This document shows positions 50,870 to 59,771 of a stretch of 64,000 nucleotides of DNA, piece by piece. How positions within the stretch are numbered: the first letter of the stretch is position 1; every line of letters begins with the position of its first letter. The stretch is from an uncultured Bacilli bacterium (GTDB taxonomy: Bacteria > Bacillota_I > Bacilli_A > RF39 > UBA660): contig CAKPTA010000001.1 of the NCBI GenBank assembly GCA_934190785.1, positions 206,975 to 270,974 on the forward strand, given 5' to 3'. Under the pieces are notes generated by a model. That model saw only the letters and a program-made list of their open reading frames with translations, did not search any database and was not told where the DNA came from. The translations under genes were made by a program, and so were the position numbers.

Positions 50870-50891
50870 AACTAATTCACGTGAATTAGTT
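50870..50891 (-). terminator. Terminator of tRNA-Met
   Basis: The stem AACTAATTC/GAATTAGTT with loop ACGT is followed on the minus strand by T5GTG. Confidence 0.75.
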
Positions 50892-50901
50892 AAATTTCAT
50901 A

Positions 50902-50978
50902 TGGTAGCGCCGGGGAGATTCGAACTCTCGACCTATCGGGTATGAACCGATTGCTCTAGCCAGCTGAGCTACAGCGCC
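50902..50978 (-). tRNA. tRNA-Met (CAT), elongator type
   Basis: On the minus strand the acceptor GGCGCTG pairs with CGGCGCT (with G-U at the end). The D arm contains AGCTCAGCTGG-GCTAGAGC-type sequence, the anticodon stem ATCGG/CCGAT has loop TTCATAC (CAT), and the T arm is GAGAG-TTCGAAT-CTCTC. CCA is encoded. The anticodon stem lacks the three G-C pairs of initiator tRNA, so it is elongator Met; Ile2 is possible but less likely. Confidence 0.93.
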
Positions 50979-50993
50979 AAATCAAGCATATTA

Positions 50994-51022
50994 ATTATAT
51001 CAAACATTTTTATTTTAAACAA
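50994..51022 (-). promoter_or_regulatory. Promoter of tRNA-Met
   Basis: TTGTTT (51022-51017) is followed after 17 bases by TATAAT (50999-50994) on the minus strand, 16 bases before the tRNA. Confidence 0.6.
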
Positions 51023-51099
51023 TACTTTTTTTATAATTTTATATATTTTTATGTTTTTATTAATAATATGCTTCTAAAATACACTTATATACAAAAAAA

Positions 51100-51114
51100 G
51101 AAATATTTTATTTC
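51100..51114 (-). terminator. Terminator of the 128-residue membrane protein gene
   Basis: The stem GAAATA/TATTTC with a 3-base loop is followed on the minus strand by T7. Confidence 0.55.
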
Positions 51115-51494
51115 AATTTTAAATTTAACATATTTCTTAATTGTTCAACTTTATCAAAGTCTTTATTTCTAACAATTTTCACCATTGATTTATACATCAT
51201 ATAAGCGCGATATGAAACTACAAAAAATGTTCCAAAGATAAATAATATACCTAACCAGTATATATCAATAAACATTAAGAATGCCCCAAATCCCATACCA
51301 AGTAAACTTGATAAAAACAGTAGTAATAATAAATTTCTATTCTTCATTTCTAATTCTAGATAAGATACTTTTTGTTTTAAATATTCAACTTGCTCTTCTT
51401 TAGTGAGTTTCATATTTTTTATAACATTATTATAAACAATTTCACTTTTACTATTTTCTTCTCCGTTAATTACAATATTTAATTCTTCATTCAT
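51108..51494 (-). CDS. Small membrane protein of unknown function
   Basis: I do not recognise this 128-residue protein. It has a charged N-terminal part with a coiled-coil-like stretch (residues about 33-53, LTKEEQVEYLKQKVSYLELE), then two hydrophobic helices (about 57-75 and 80-98) and a basic cytoplasmic tail. The layout suggests a small membrane protein with an N-terminal cytoplasmic coiled coil. It lies downstream of lepB but has its own SD (GGGGGAA) and terminator. Confidence 0.6.
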   Translation of the reverse strand: MNEELNIVINGEENSKSEIVYNNVIKNMKLTKEEQVEYLKQKVSYLELEMKNRNLLLLLFLSSLLGMGFGAFLMFIDIYWLGILFIFGTFFVVSYRAYMMYKSMVKIVRNKDFDKVEQLRNMLNLKLK

Positions 51495-51555
51495 GGCTAT
51501 TCCCCCTATACCACAAACTCATTATATCATATTTTTTTAAAATTCAAGCTATTTA

Positions 51556-52047
51556 TTATAATTTTCCAGCAGTTTTTAATGGAAATAATCTAAATACAAC
51601 AACACCATCTATATCACTTTTCTTAATTAGCCCTATATATCTACTATCAAGTGAATTTTCCCTATTGTCACCTACAACAAAATAGCTATCACTAGGAATT
51701 ACATCAACACCAATATCACGCATTGAAAAATTTTCAGTTTTATGAGTCAAAAATGGTTCATCAATCTCTTTTCCATTTATATATAATTTATTATCAATAA
51801 AAGCAACTTTTTCACCTGGAAGTCCAATAATTCTTTTAACCAATTTTTCATTATTATAATTCAAAACAACTATATCAAATCTTTGGTAATTATTATTAAA
51901 CTTTTGTAGTAATAATATATCGCCATTTTCTAAAGTATCTTCCATTGATGGCCCATCAACTCTAACTGGAGTTATAATAAATGTTCTAATTAAAATAACT
52001 AAAGAAATAATTAGAATATATGGTATTAATTCTTTTATCTTTTTCAT
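51556..52047 (-). CDS. lepB: Signal peptidase I
   Basis: This enzyme removes signal peptides of secreted proteins at the outer face of the membrane. The 163-residue, Gram-positive-type protein has one N-terminal membrane helix (about 8-28), the catalytic serine in VDGPSMEDTL and the lysine in EKLVKRIIGLPGE. The GDNRENSLDSR motif is complete. It is separated from the upstream rplS gene by a terminator. Confidence 0.94.
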   Translation of the reverse strand: MKKIKELIPYILIISLVILIRTFIITPVRVDGPSMEDTLENGDILLLQKFNNNYQRFDIVVLNYNNEKLVKRIIGLPGEKVAFIDNKLYINGKEIDEPFLTHKTENFSMRDIGVDVIPSDSYFVVGDNRENSLDSRYIGLIKKSDIDGVVVFRLFPLKTAGKL

Positions 52048-52069
52048 AAATTCATTCCTTTACAAAGAA

Positions 52070-52089
52070 AAGGCAACTTATGCTGCCTT
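52070..52089 (-). terminator. Terminator of rplS
   Basis: The stem AAGGCA/TGCCTT with an 8-base loop is followed on the minus strand by TTTTCTTTG. Confidence 0.65.
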
Positions 52090-52443
52090 ATTTGTTGAAA
52101 CTTTATCTCTACGTTCCTTAATTCTAGGTTGACTTACTAAAGTTCTTAAGTAATTTAATTTAGCACGTCTTACTTTACCTTTGCGAATTACTGTAACACT
52201 ATCAATTTTTGGTGTATTGTATGGAAAAATTCTTTCAACTCCAACACCAGCAGAAATTTTTCTAACTGTAAATGTCTTAGAAACTCCGCCACCTTTAATT
52301 GCTGTTACAATACCTTCAAATGATTGAATTCTTTCTCTTTTACCTTCAATAATTTTTACGTCAACTCTTACAGTATCACCAACACGAAATTCAGGAATGT
52401 CTGTTCTAATTTGACTCTTTGTAATTTTTTCAACTAAATTCAT
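52078..52443 (-). CDS. rplS: 50S ribosomal protein L19
   Basis: L19 sits at the interface of the ribosomal subunits. The 121 residues from ATG 52443 match the family: TDIPEFRVGDTVRVDVKIIEGKRERIQ, FEGIVTAIKGGGVSKTFTVRKIS, GVGVERIFPYNTPKID and KVRRAKLNYLR. The frame is open further upstream, but the ATG after GGGAGAG is the true start. A structured leader and near-consensus promoter lie upstream (52462-52536). Confidence 0.96.
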   Translation of the reverse strand: MNLVEKITKSQIRTDIPEFRVGDTVRVDVKIIEGKRERIQSFEGIVTAIKGGGVSKTFTVRKISAGVGVERIFPYNTPKIDSVTVIRKGKVRRAKLNYLRTLVSQPRIKERRDKVSTNKAA

Positions 52444-52461
52444 TCGTCTCTCCCTTTCTTT

Positions 52462-52502
52462 TATTAATATGATCATAGGAAAATAGACCCAGCGGATCAC
52501 AT
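52462..52502 (-). ncRNA. L19 leader (r-protein autoregulatory RNA)
   Basis: The rplS 5' leader can form an 8-bp stem: ATGTGATC (52502-52495) pairs with GATCATAT (52474-52467), with one G-U pair, around a conserved-looking CGCTGGG. Its position just upstream of rplS and its size match the L19 leader of Firmicutes. The match is by structure and position only. Confidence 0.55.
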
Positions 52503-52507
52503 AGAAC

Positions 52508-52536
52508 ATTTTAACACACTAATCTATTTTTGTAAA
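52508..52536 (-). promoter_or_regulatory. rplS promoter
   Basis: TTTACA (52536-52531) is followed after 17 bases by TAAAAT (52513-52508) on the minus strand. It lies at the end of the preceding gene, upstream of the leader. Confidence 0.6.
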
Positions 52537-52539
52537 GAG

Positions 52540-53001
52540 TTATCTTGTTTTTCCTTTTTTCTCTTCCTCTATTACTTCATGATTCATATAATCATAATAC
52601 ATTATTCTAGCATTCAACTGTTTTTCTAAAACATTTATCTTTCGAAGTAATAATTCAATATATTTATCATCAAGATATTTTGAATATTTATATTTAATTA
52701 TATCTCTATATCTTTTTAAATCATTAAGAGCTTCGCTTAAACCTGTTGGGTCTGCATCATCTGAATCTAATAATTCAATTATATAATTTAAATAATACTC
52801 TACTTTTCTTTTGTTTTTCTTTTTCAATACTTTTTCAACAAAAGCTGGTTTTACCATCAAGAGTGAATTTACTTTAATTCCATCATAAGGAATTTGATTT
52901 TTAGGTTTTAATTCAAAACCTGACATTTTGGTTTTAGGAATTGTAAAATCTTCTTCGCTAAATTTTGATTTTTCGATGATATATTTTTTAGCTTTATTCA
53001 T
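52540..53001 (-). CDS. Unrecognised basic protein between trmD and rplS
   Basis: I do not recognise this 153-residue, lysine-rich protein. It has a helical C-terminal part with a coiled-coil-like stretch (RDIIKYKYSKYLDDKYIELLLRK split by acidic residues). It is placed in the conserved rimM-trmD-rplS neighbourhood, two bases downstream of trmD, and is likely co-transcribed with it. A role in translation or RNA binding is possible from context alone. Confidence 0.6.
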   Translation of the reverse strand: MNKAKKYIIEKSKFSEEDFTIPKTKMSGFELKPKNQIPYDGIKVNSLLMVKPAFVEKVLKKKNKRKVEYYLNYIIELLDSDDADPTGLSEALNDLKRYRDIIKYKYSKYLDDKYIELLLRKINVLEKQLNARIMYYDYMNHEVIEEEKKGKTR

Positions 53002-53003
53002 AT

Positions 53004-53675
53004 TTATTCATCTCTTTCTAATAAATCAGGCCTACGAGCTTTTGTTTTTTTTATGCTTTCATTCTTTCGCCACTCCGCTATTTTTTTGTGGTGTCCAGAT
53101 AAAAGAATTTCAGGAACTTTCATTCCCATAAAATCAATTGGTTTAGTATATACAGGATAATCAAGAAGATTATTGTTAAACGAATCATTTTGATGTGATG
53201 AAGCTTCAATAACACCATCAAGTAAACGAACTACACTATCAATAACTATCATGCTTGGAATTTCTCCACCTGTAACTACATAGTCACCAACACTAAGTTC
53301 CATATCAACCATTGATCTAATACGTTCATCAAATCCTTCATAATGTCCACAAAGTAATATAATATGCTTATATTTTGTTAAACTATATGCTTTTTTTTGA
53401 TTATAGGTTTCTCCTTGAGGCGTCATCATAATAACAACTGAATCATCTTTTCTAAGATGTTCAAGTGCTAAATAGATAGGTTCTGGCATAAGTACCATAC
53501 CTTCTCCACCACCAATTGGATAATCATCTACACGATTATGCTTATCTTTTGTGTAATCACGTATATTATGAACTTTAATTTCAACTTTTTCTTTGGCTAT
53601 AGCACGTGCTACAATCGATTCATTTAACATACCATCAAACATTTTTGGGAATAATGTCAAAACATCAATTTTCAT
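53004..53675 (-). CDS. trmD: tRNA (guanine-37-N1)-methyltransferase TrmD
   Basis: TrmD methylates G37 next to the anticodon and prevents +1 frameshifting. The 223-residue SPOUT methyltransferase has the start IDVLTLFPKMFDGML, the RVDDYPIGGGEGMVL motif, HYEGFDERIRS, VGDYVVTGGEIPSMIVIDSVVRL and YPVYTKP. It overlaps rimM by 11 bases in the usual rimM-trmD pair. Confidence 0.97.
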   Translation of the reverse strand: MKIDVLTLFPKMFDGMLNESIVARAIAKEKVEIKVHNIRDYTKDKHNRVDDYPIGGGEGMVLMPEPIYLALEHLRKDDSVVIMMTPQGETYNQKKAYSLTKYKHIILLCGHYEGFDERIRSMVDMELSVGDYVVTGGEIPSMIVIDSVVRLLDGVIEASSHQNDSFNNNLLDYPVYTKPIDFMGMKVPEILLSGHHKKIAEWRKNESIKKTKARRPDLLERDE

Positions 53676-54159
53676 ATAACAAACCTTCTATACTCTCTAT
53701 TTCAACTATATGTTTATCCAAATCTATATTTTTTACAAAAACATCAATATTAGGAACAAGAAATGTTTTAGTTTCATTCTTTATTTCTAATATATCATAT
53801 GCTTTTCCCTGTAAAATAGAAGAAACACTTCCAACGAAAGAACCTCTATCATATACATCAAGACCAATTATATCTTCATTCAAAATTCCTGAGATTAAAA
53901 CCTCATTTCTATCAAAATAAACACTCTGTCCTTTATATGGTAAAACATCATTAATATCGTTAATATCAGTAAAACAAACCATATCAAATTCTTTGTGTTT
54001 ACGATAACTTTTTATTTCTTTTTTTATATGTTTATCTCCAAGATACAAAAAGTTTCCTGGCATAAATACATCACTTTTATACTTAAATGAAGATAAAATT
54101 CTAACTTCACCTTTAATACCATGAGTATTAACTAATTTTCCTATATATATGTACTGCAT
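53665..54159 (-). CDS. rimM: Ribosome maturation factor RimM
   Basis: RimM assists assembly of the head of the 30S subunit by binding S19. The 164-residue protein has the two-domain layout: N-terminal YIGKLVNTHGIKGEVRI and the C-terminal PRC-barrel domain (IIGLDVYDRG, YDILEIK). It ends inside trmD. In Bacillus it follows rpsP and ylqC; here it follows a SpoU methyltransferase gene, so that part of the operon has been lost or moved. Confidence 0.95.
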   Translation of the reverse strand: MQYIYIGKLVNTHGIKGEVRILSSFKYKSDVFMPGNFLYLGDKHIKKEIKSYRKHKEFDMVCFTDINDINDVLPYKGQSVYFDRNEVLISGILNEDIIGLDVYDRGSFVGSVSSILQGKAYDILEIKNETKTFLVPNIDVFVKNIDLDKHIVEIESIEGLLYEN

Positions 54160-54166
54160 AAATCAC

Positions 54167-54895
54167 CTACTTATCTAATTCATACAAAATAATGCTTGTT
54201 GCAACTCCAACATTCAAACTTTCACAGGCGCCATTCATATCTATATATATATTACTATCACATAGTGACTCTAATTTATCACTCATTCCAGCACCTTCAT
54301 TGCCCATTATTATAGCAAATTTTTGCATTTTTTCAATACCTTTTAAACTTTTTCCATGCGTTACTTTTGTACCTAAGATTTTATAACCACTGTCTTTTAG
54401 ACTTACAAGTTCATCTTCTAGTTCACAGCGCTTTATATTGATATGAAAAAGCATCCCTTGACTAGCTCTAATTGCCTTAGAGTTATATATATCAACAGTT
54501 TTATTGCTAATTAAAATAGTATCAATATGAAAAGCTACAGCACTACGAATAATAGTTCCGAGATTACCTGGATCTTGAATATCATCTAAAACTAAAATAT
54601 GATTTCCATATATAGGTGATGGTTCTTTTTTCTTGCATACACCTATCATTAATGGAGCGCTTTCAAGTTCACTAATATAAGAGAGAACATTATTACTAAC
54701 ATATGAAATATTTGTATCAAGCGGAAAAACCTCATTTTCTTCTAGTAATAATTCAGACAAATATCCTGTTTTATAAGCTTCCAATACCAAATGTTCTCCC
54801 TCAACTAAAAACATATTTTCTCTATCTCTATATTTCTTGCTATTTAATTTTTTTATATTTTTTATTTTTTCATTTAGAATTGATGTATATACCAT
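54167..54895 (-). CDS. SpoU-family RNA 2'-O-methyltransferase
   Basis: The 242-residue protein combines an N-terminal RNA-binding substrate domain (FLVEGEHLVLEAYK) with a SPOUT knot. The three motifs are present: DPGNLGTIIRSA, IIMGNEGAGMS and ESLNVGVATSIILYEL. It is of the YsgA/TrmH group that modifies ribosomal or transfer RNA; the exact site cannot be fixed. It precedes rimM by seven bases and is probably in the same operon. Confidence 0.9.
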   Translation of the reverse strand: MVYTSILNEKIKNIKKLNSKKYRDRENMFLVEGEHLVLEAYKTGYLSELLLEENEVFPLDTNISYVSNNVLSYISELESAPLMIGVCKKKEPSPIYGNHILVLDDIQDPGNLGTIIRSAVAFHIDTILISNKTVDIYNSKAIRASQGMLFHINIKRCELEDELVSLKDSGYKILGTKVTHGKSLKGIEKMQKFAIIMGNEGAGMSDKLESLCDSNIYIDMNGACESLNVGVATSIILYELDK

Positions 54896-54944
54896 AAAAT
54901 CACCATATTTATTATATCAAAAAAAGAAAAGCTTTTAAAGAAAA

Positions 54945-54965
54945 AAGACCGATATTATCAGTCTT
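54945..54965 (-). terminator. Terminator of the pilin gene
   Basis: A 9-bp stem (AAGACCGAT/ATCAGTCTT, with one G-U pair) and a 3-base loop are followed on the minus strand by a T run. Confidence 0.7.
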
Positions 54966-54966
54966 A

Positions 54967-55416
54967 TTATCTACAAGCTTTTGAATCAAGAAGTAAAGTA
55001 TTAATACCATAATCATTATCTTCAATTTTGTAAGTATAACCTTTACTTGTTTTTTTAATTGTAACCAATGCTTTGTTACAGAAAAGTTGACTTGTTTTAG
55101 GATTTTTAATTTCTTTATTTATAAATCCTTCATTTGCTAAATCTTCAACAGCTATATAAAGAGTACTATACTTAGAATCAGTATCAATATCAGGGTATGT
55201 CATCTCTTCACTACTATCTTTATCATTTGGAAGCATACCAATATTTTCAGCACCCCAGTTTCTAGCTGCTTGTTCTATATTAGCAATTGCATCATCATAT
55301 AATGATGCTTTATATTTTTTTAAACTACTTGTAACAGTTGGAATTGCTATTAAACTTATAAGTCCTAATATAACAACAACACCTATTAATTCTACTAATG
55401 TAAATCCTTTTTTCAT
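54967..55416 (-). CDS. Major-type prepilin (ComGC/GspG-like)
   Basis: The N-terminus MKKGFTLVELIGVVVILGLISLIAIPTV (shown here as an exceptionally clear class III signal with the +5 Glu and the IP turn) is of the kind seen in GspG/ComGC major pseudopilins. The 149-residue protein has a globular domain with two cysteines (LFCNKA, SKACR) that could form a disulfide loop. It lies downstream of the M16 protease genes rather than by the PulE ATPase gene at 9043. ATG 55416 follows AGGAGATG. Confidence 0.88.
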   Translation of the reverse strand: MKKGFTLVELIGVVVILGLISLIAIPTVTSSLKKYKASLYDDAIANIEQAARNWGAENIGMLPNDKDSSEEMTYPDIDTDSKYSTLYIAVEDLANEGFINKEIKNPKTSQLFCNKALVTIKKTSKGYTYKIEDNDYGINTLLLDSKACR

Positions 55417-55460
55417 AGAAACACATCTCCTACTATACAATAATAACAAATTTTTATATT

Positions 55461-56750
55461 TTAATCAATATTTTTTGGCTCTATTATTACAGTTGCATAA
55501 TTTTTGAAATCTGCGCTATTTATAATATCATTTTCAATATCATATGACAAAGACATTATTTTATCATAACTATCATAGTCAACTTCACCAAGCAAGATAT
55601 TATTATTTACAATCATGGAATTAATTCTATAAATATTATCACTCATAAAAATCAAAGACGCTACCATCGTTTTTTTCTTACGTTCAAAGTCTTCTTTTGT
55701 AATAACCCTTTTATTTAATTCATCTAGGGCTTCTTTTATAAATTTATCAGGATCACTTACCTCTGCTATAAGCATAATATCAATATGTGTTTTAGCATTA
55801 ATAAAATCAAAATCGATTGGATCAGTAACAATATGTTCATCTAACATTCTTTCATAAAATATAGATGTTGCACCAAAAGTAGATTCTATATATATACCAT
55901 AATAATCCATTAAATCTGATACATTTAAATCATAATCATTAGTTGCATTAACCTTAATATTAATAAATACTTTAGGCATTGTCACATTCATTTTTAGTAT
56001 TTCCTTTTTTTTAAATACTTGATCTGGCTCATCATATTTTTTTGTTATAATTTCTTTTTCAGCATTAAATTTCTTATGTTCTTGATTATTTTTTACTATT
56101 TCAAGTGTTTTTTCTGGATTAACAGAACCAGTTATAACCAAAATCATGTTTGAAGGATGATAAAATGTATTGTAACAAGTATATAAATCCTCTTTTGTAA
56201 TCGCACTTACACTACTAACGCTTCCCCCAACTGGCACTCGAATGGGACTTGTTTTGAAAGTGTTTTTTAAGCTTTTTTCATACCCCATTCTAAAAGGATT
56301 ATCCTGATACATTTTAAGTTCCTGAATAATAATACCTTTTTCCTCTTCGACATTTTCATCGGTAAAATAAGGCTCTTGTACAAAATCAAGTAAATAATTT
56401 AAATTACGTTCAAAATCATTCATACCTTCAAATAAATAAGTTGTTTTATATGTTGATGTTGAAGCATTAGAACTAGCACCACTTTTACCAAAGAATGTAA
56501 AAGGATCAGTTCCATCTTCTGTAGCAAATAACTTATGTTCTAAGAAATGAGCAACACCTTCTGGGACTTTTATCATTTCATCATTATCATAAGGAATAAA
56601 TTCACTTTGATAAGCACCATAATTAGTTGTGAATGTTACGTAGACGTTATTACTATCACTTTTAGGAACAATGTATACTTTAAGACCATTATCTAGTTTT
56701 TCACTAAAAACTTCTAAATCAGTTTTAACAATTTCTCTACTCTGCATCAT
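55461..56750 (-). CDS. ymfH: M16-family zinc peptidase YmfH
   Basis: This is a 429-residue peptidase of the insulinase family. The zinc motif HFLEH is present (GVAHFLEHKLF), with the downstream glutamate in the VEEEKGIIIQELKMYQDN helix. It overlaps the ymfF-like gene by 14 bases, so the two are coupled. M16 enzymes of this type work as heterodimers of one active and one inactive subunit. The substrate is unknown. Confidence 0.93.
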   Translation of the reverse strand: MMQSREIVKTDLEVFSEKLDNGLKVYIVPKSDSNNVYVTFTTNYGAYQSEFIPYDNDEMIKVPEGVAHFLEHKLFATEDGTDPFTFFGKSGASSNASTSTYKTTYLFEGMNDFERNLNYLLDFVQEPYFTDENVEEEKGIIIQELKMYQDNPFRMGYEKSLKNTFKTSPIRVPVGGSVSSVSAITKEDLYTCYNTFYHPSNMILVITGSVNPEKTLEIVKNNQEHKKFNAEKEIITKKYDEPDQVFKKKEILKMNVTMPKVFINIKVNATNDYDLNVSDLMDYYGIYIESTFGATSIFYERMLDEHIVTDPIDFDFINAKTHIDIMLIAEVSDPDKFIKEALDELNKRVITKEDFERKKKTMVASLIFMSDNIYRINSMIVNNNILLGEVDYDSYDKIMSLSYDIENDIINSADFKNYATVIIEPKNID

Positions 56751-58008
56751 TACTTTCTCCTTCCAACAAATAAATAGTATCTATTCTCATTTTATTTGCT
56801 AAAGCAGCTATTTTTTGAACATTCATTTTTTTCATTTCTTCTATTCTGGTATCAATGTCATCAGTATTTAAATATTCTTTTCCTAAGTAGCTATTAATAA
56901 TAGCTGAAGGTGAATCATATATAGAAATACAACTATTAATATATGTATTTAGTCCATTTTCTATTTCATCAGCTGTTATATTTCCATCTTTTACTTCATC
57001 CAAAACTTCTTTTACTAAAGACACCACTTTATCAAAATCATTCTTGTCTATTCCAGATGTAATAATCATATAACTATTAAGTATCGATGGTGAAGCCTTA
57101 ATGTAATAACATAGAGAATTATCTCCCCTAACTTTTCTAAATAATTTTGAATCCCCGCTTCCACCTAAAATATAAGCTAAAGCCTGAAGTGTATATTTTT
57201 TTTCATAATCAGTCATATCATCTATTTTTAACCCAATAGCTAATTTACTTTGATTAATATCCATTTGTTCTTTATAAATATGTTCCTCTTCTACTTTATC
57301 ACTAACTAAAAAATGACTTAAATTATATTTTGGTTGTGTACGATTTAATAAAACATATTTATCAATATACGTTTCCATATCATTAAAATCAAAATCACCA
57401 AGAACAAAAATATCAAAAACGTCTTCACTCATCATACTTTTATAATATTGATATGCATTTTCTTCTGTAATTAAATTTAAATCTTCAAGATATCCATCAG
57501 CTCTAAGTGATACTATACTATTTGGATACATAAGTTCAAGCATTCTTACCTGGCTATAATATCCTGGATTATCTTTAATACTTTCAATTGCGTTTTTAAT
57601 GCATTCCTTAGTGTGCAAAAAAGCTTTGCTATCAAATTTATTATCTTGCACATTAGGATTAAATAATAAATTCATAAAAAAGGCAATAGAAGCATCAGTC
57701 ATCCCTTCTTCAGTATATTTTTCATTAAGAAATGTGGCACTCCATGCGGAAATTAAATAATTTCCTGACTTATAACTATTACTTGACGCTCCAAAATTAT
57801 ATAATTCTTCTGTTCTAATAACAACGTCGCGAACACTTGGATAATCCTTACTGCTATTTAATAAAATATCTGTAGCAACATTTCTTATTGTTACTTCTTC
57901 TTTTTTTATTGGTCTTTTACAAACGACCCTAATATTTATTTTTTTAAATCTATCTGTTTTTATAAAATGTAAATTAAAACCTTTTTTTTCAATTCTCTTG
58001 TATTCCAA
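56737..58008 (-). CDS. ymfF: M16-family peptidase-like partner YmfF
   Basis: The 423-residue protein has the M16 fold (for example ILGGSGDSKLFRKVRGDNSLCYYI, the Arg/Tyr region of the C-terminal half) but lacks the zinc HxxEH motif, as expected for the inactive subunit. The preferred start is TTG 58008 with SD AGAGGTGA at 4-5 base spacing. The frame also reaches an ATG at 58026, which overlaps the add stop (ATGAATAG) but has no SD. Partner of the YmfH peptidase. Confidence 0.88.
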   Translation of the reverse strand: MEYKRIEKKGFNLHFIKTDRFKKINIRVVCKRPIKKEEVTIRNVATDILLNSSKDYPSVRDVVIRTEELYNFGASSNSYKSGNYLISAWSATFLNEKYTEEGMTDASIAFFMNLLFNPNVQDNKFDSKAFLHTKECIKNAIESIKDNPGYYSQVRMLELMYPNSIVSLRADGYLEDLNLITEENAYQYYKSMMSEDVFDIFVLGDFDFNDMETYIDKYVLLNRTQPKYNLSHFLVSDKVEEEHIYKEQMDINQSKLAIGLKIDDMTDYEKKYTLQALAYILGGSGDSKLFRKVRGDNSLCYYIKASPSILNSYMIITSGIDKNDFDKVVSLVKEVLDEVKDGNITADEIENGLNTYINSCISIYDSPSAIINSYLGKEYLNTDDIDTRIEEMKKMNVQKIAALANKMRIDTIYLLEGESNDAE

Positions 58009-58018
58009 ATTGTCACCT

Positions 58019-59014
58019 CTATTCATCCTTATTATTTTGTATAGTTAATTCAAAATTATGAATTAATTTTTTTACTTTATCTTTTGTATCTTCATCAGCA
58101 AAAGAAGATTCAATAGCATACTCATTCATTTTGATAAAATCGCTTACTTTATATCCAAATGTTTTACTCAAAACTTCATATTCATGTTCTAGGCTTGTAT
58201 TCGATACTGTTCTATTATCTGTATTAATAGATACTAAAGCACCTTTTTTGTATAAAAAATCAATAGGATGATTTTTTATATCAGTAGCAGCAAGTGTTTG
58301 AATATTGCTTGTTGGACACACTTCAAAACAAATATGTTCATTAATTGCTCTATCAAGCAAAGTCATATCTTCTATAATTCTAATCCCGTGTCCTATTCTC
58401 TTAGCATTAAAATTTAGTGCACTTTCTATACTTGATACACCATCTGCTTCACCAGCATGAATTGTAATCATAAGATTATTTTTGTTTGCTATATCAAAAA
58501 GATCTTTAAATGAACTTGTTTTATACAGTGCTTCTGCACCAGCTAAATCTATTCCAACTACTCCCTTTTTAGCGTACTTAGAAGCTAAATCAACAACTTC
58601 TAAATTTGTTTCAAAAGAAGCATTTCGCATCATACACAAAATTGTATTAACAATAATTCCATCAACAGATTTAAATCCTTCTAAGACAGATTCTACAATA
58701 TCCTCCTTAGATAAGGATGTACTAACATGTTGCATAGGTGCAAAACGAACCTCAGCATAAACAACATTTTCAAGTTTTAAATCAAGCGCTAATTCACGTG
58801 CTGCTCTATATAAATTTTCCCTACTATTTAAAGCTTTAATTGGAAGAGCAAATTTAGTTAAATACTCATTTAAATCATGGCAGTCTTCTGTAACTGTCAT
58901 TTCTTTTTTTACCTCATCTAAATCCATATTTAAAATACTTGCAACCGTTTCTGGCTTCATGCTTCCATCTAAATGAACATGAAGTTCCACCTTTGGTATA
59001 TCATAATAATTCAT
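58019..59014 (-). CDS. add: Adenosine deaminase
   Basis: The enzyme hydrolyses adenosine to inosine and ammonia. The 331 residues show the metal-dependent hydrolase motifs KVELHVHLDGS, the HAGEAD motif, RIGHGIRI, and the CPTSN-IQT stretch followed by VSINTDNRTVS. An ATG two codons upstream (59020) is possible, but AGGT spacing favours 59014. It lies 8 bases after deoD, whose product would convert the inosine formed to hypoxanthine. Confidence 0.94.
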   Translation of the reverse strand: MNYYDIPKVELHVHLDGSMKPETVASILNMDLDEVKKEMTVTEDCHDLNEYLTKFALPIKALNSRENLYRAARELALDLKLENVVYAEVRFAPMQHVSTSLSKEDIVESVLEGFKSVDGIIVNTILCMMRNASFETNLEVVDLASKYAKKGVVGIDLAGAEALYKTSSFKDLFDIANKNNLMITIHAGEADGVSSIESALNFNAKRIGHGIRIIEDMTLLDRAINEHICFEVCPTSNIQTLAATDIKNHPIDFLYKKGALVSINTDNRTVSNTSLEHEYEVLSKTFGYKVSDFIKMNEYAIESSFADEDTKDKVKKLIHNFELTIQNNKDE

Positions 59015-59022
59015 AATCATAC

Positions 59023-59730
59023 CTATAACTTAACTGCACTTGAAAGTGCTAGTTCAATCATACAAGTAAGTGAATTTTGCCTTTCAAGTGGTGTTGTTTC
59101 CTCATTAGTTACAAGACTATTAGAAATTGTAAGTAAGCACGCTGCATTCTTTTTTAAAACATTAGCGTTATGAAAAAGAGCAAACGATTCCATCTCACCA
59201 GCTACACAGCCATACTTAGCATATAATTCTTTAAAATTATCATTTTCTTTATAGAAAACATCACTACTGTGAATAGTTGCAAGCGAAACTTTTTTGCCAC
59301 TTTCTAAAGCTTCATTTAAAATACATTCATTTAATGTTTTAGATGGCCTCATAATATCATCCATACAACCATTTTGTGTTTTAGCAAAACTAGACTCAGA
59401 GTAACAATCTTTAGCAAGTACTAAATCGTAAAGTTTTAATTCATCACTATATGCTCCAGCTGTTCCTATTCTAATAATATTATCTACATCATAATCTTTA
59501 TATAATTCATAAGAATATATACCAATACTCGGCATTCCCATTCCTGATGCCATAACAGTTATTAAAGTATTTTTATAATAACCTGTGTATGCATACATTC
59601 CTCTAACGCTATTTACAAGCTTAGCATCCACCAAATAATTATCAGCTATAAATTTAGTCCTAAGTGGATCACCTGGCATAATGACAGTTTTAGCTATCAT
59701 ATTTTTTTCTGCTTCTATATGTGGTGTCAT
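59023..59730 (-). CDS. deoD: Purine-nucleoside phosphorylase, DeoD type
   Basis: DeoD cleaves purine nucleosides with phosphate to give the base and ribose-1-phosphate. The 235 residues show the start TPHIEAEKNMIAKTVIMPGDPLR, the GMYAYTGYYKN stretch, the conserved MGMPSIGIY, IIRIGTAGAY and GEMESFALFHNA. It is the hexameric PNP-family form. It is followed directly by add, forming a salvage unit. Confidence 0.96.
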   Translation of the reverse strand: MTPHIEAEKNMIAKTVIMPGDPLRTKFIADNYLVDAKLVNSVRGMYAYTGYYKNTLITVMASGMGMPSIGIYSYELYKDYDVDNIIRIGTAGAYSDELKLYDLVLAKDCYSESSFAKTQNGCMDDIMRPSKTLNECILNEALESGKKVSLATIHSSDVFYKENDNFKELYAKYGCVAGEMESFALFHNANVLKKNAACLLTISNSLVTNEETTPLERQNSLTCMIELALSSAVKL

Positions 59731-59771
59731 ATTTATCTACCTCCTAGCTTATTATAACATTATTTTAAAAA

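Noticed and set aside
59731..59771. Purine riboswitch before deoD
   Set aside because: The gap to the neighbouring gene is only about 40 bases, too short for the aptamer.
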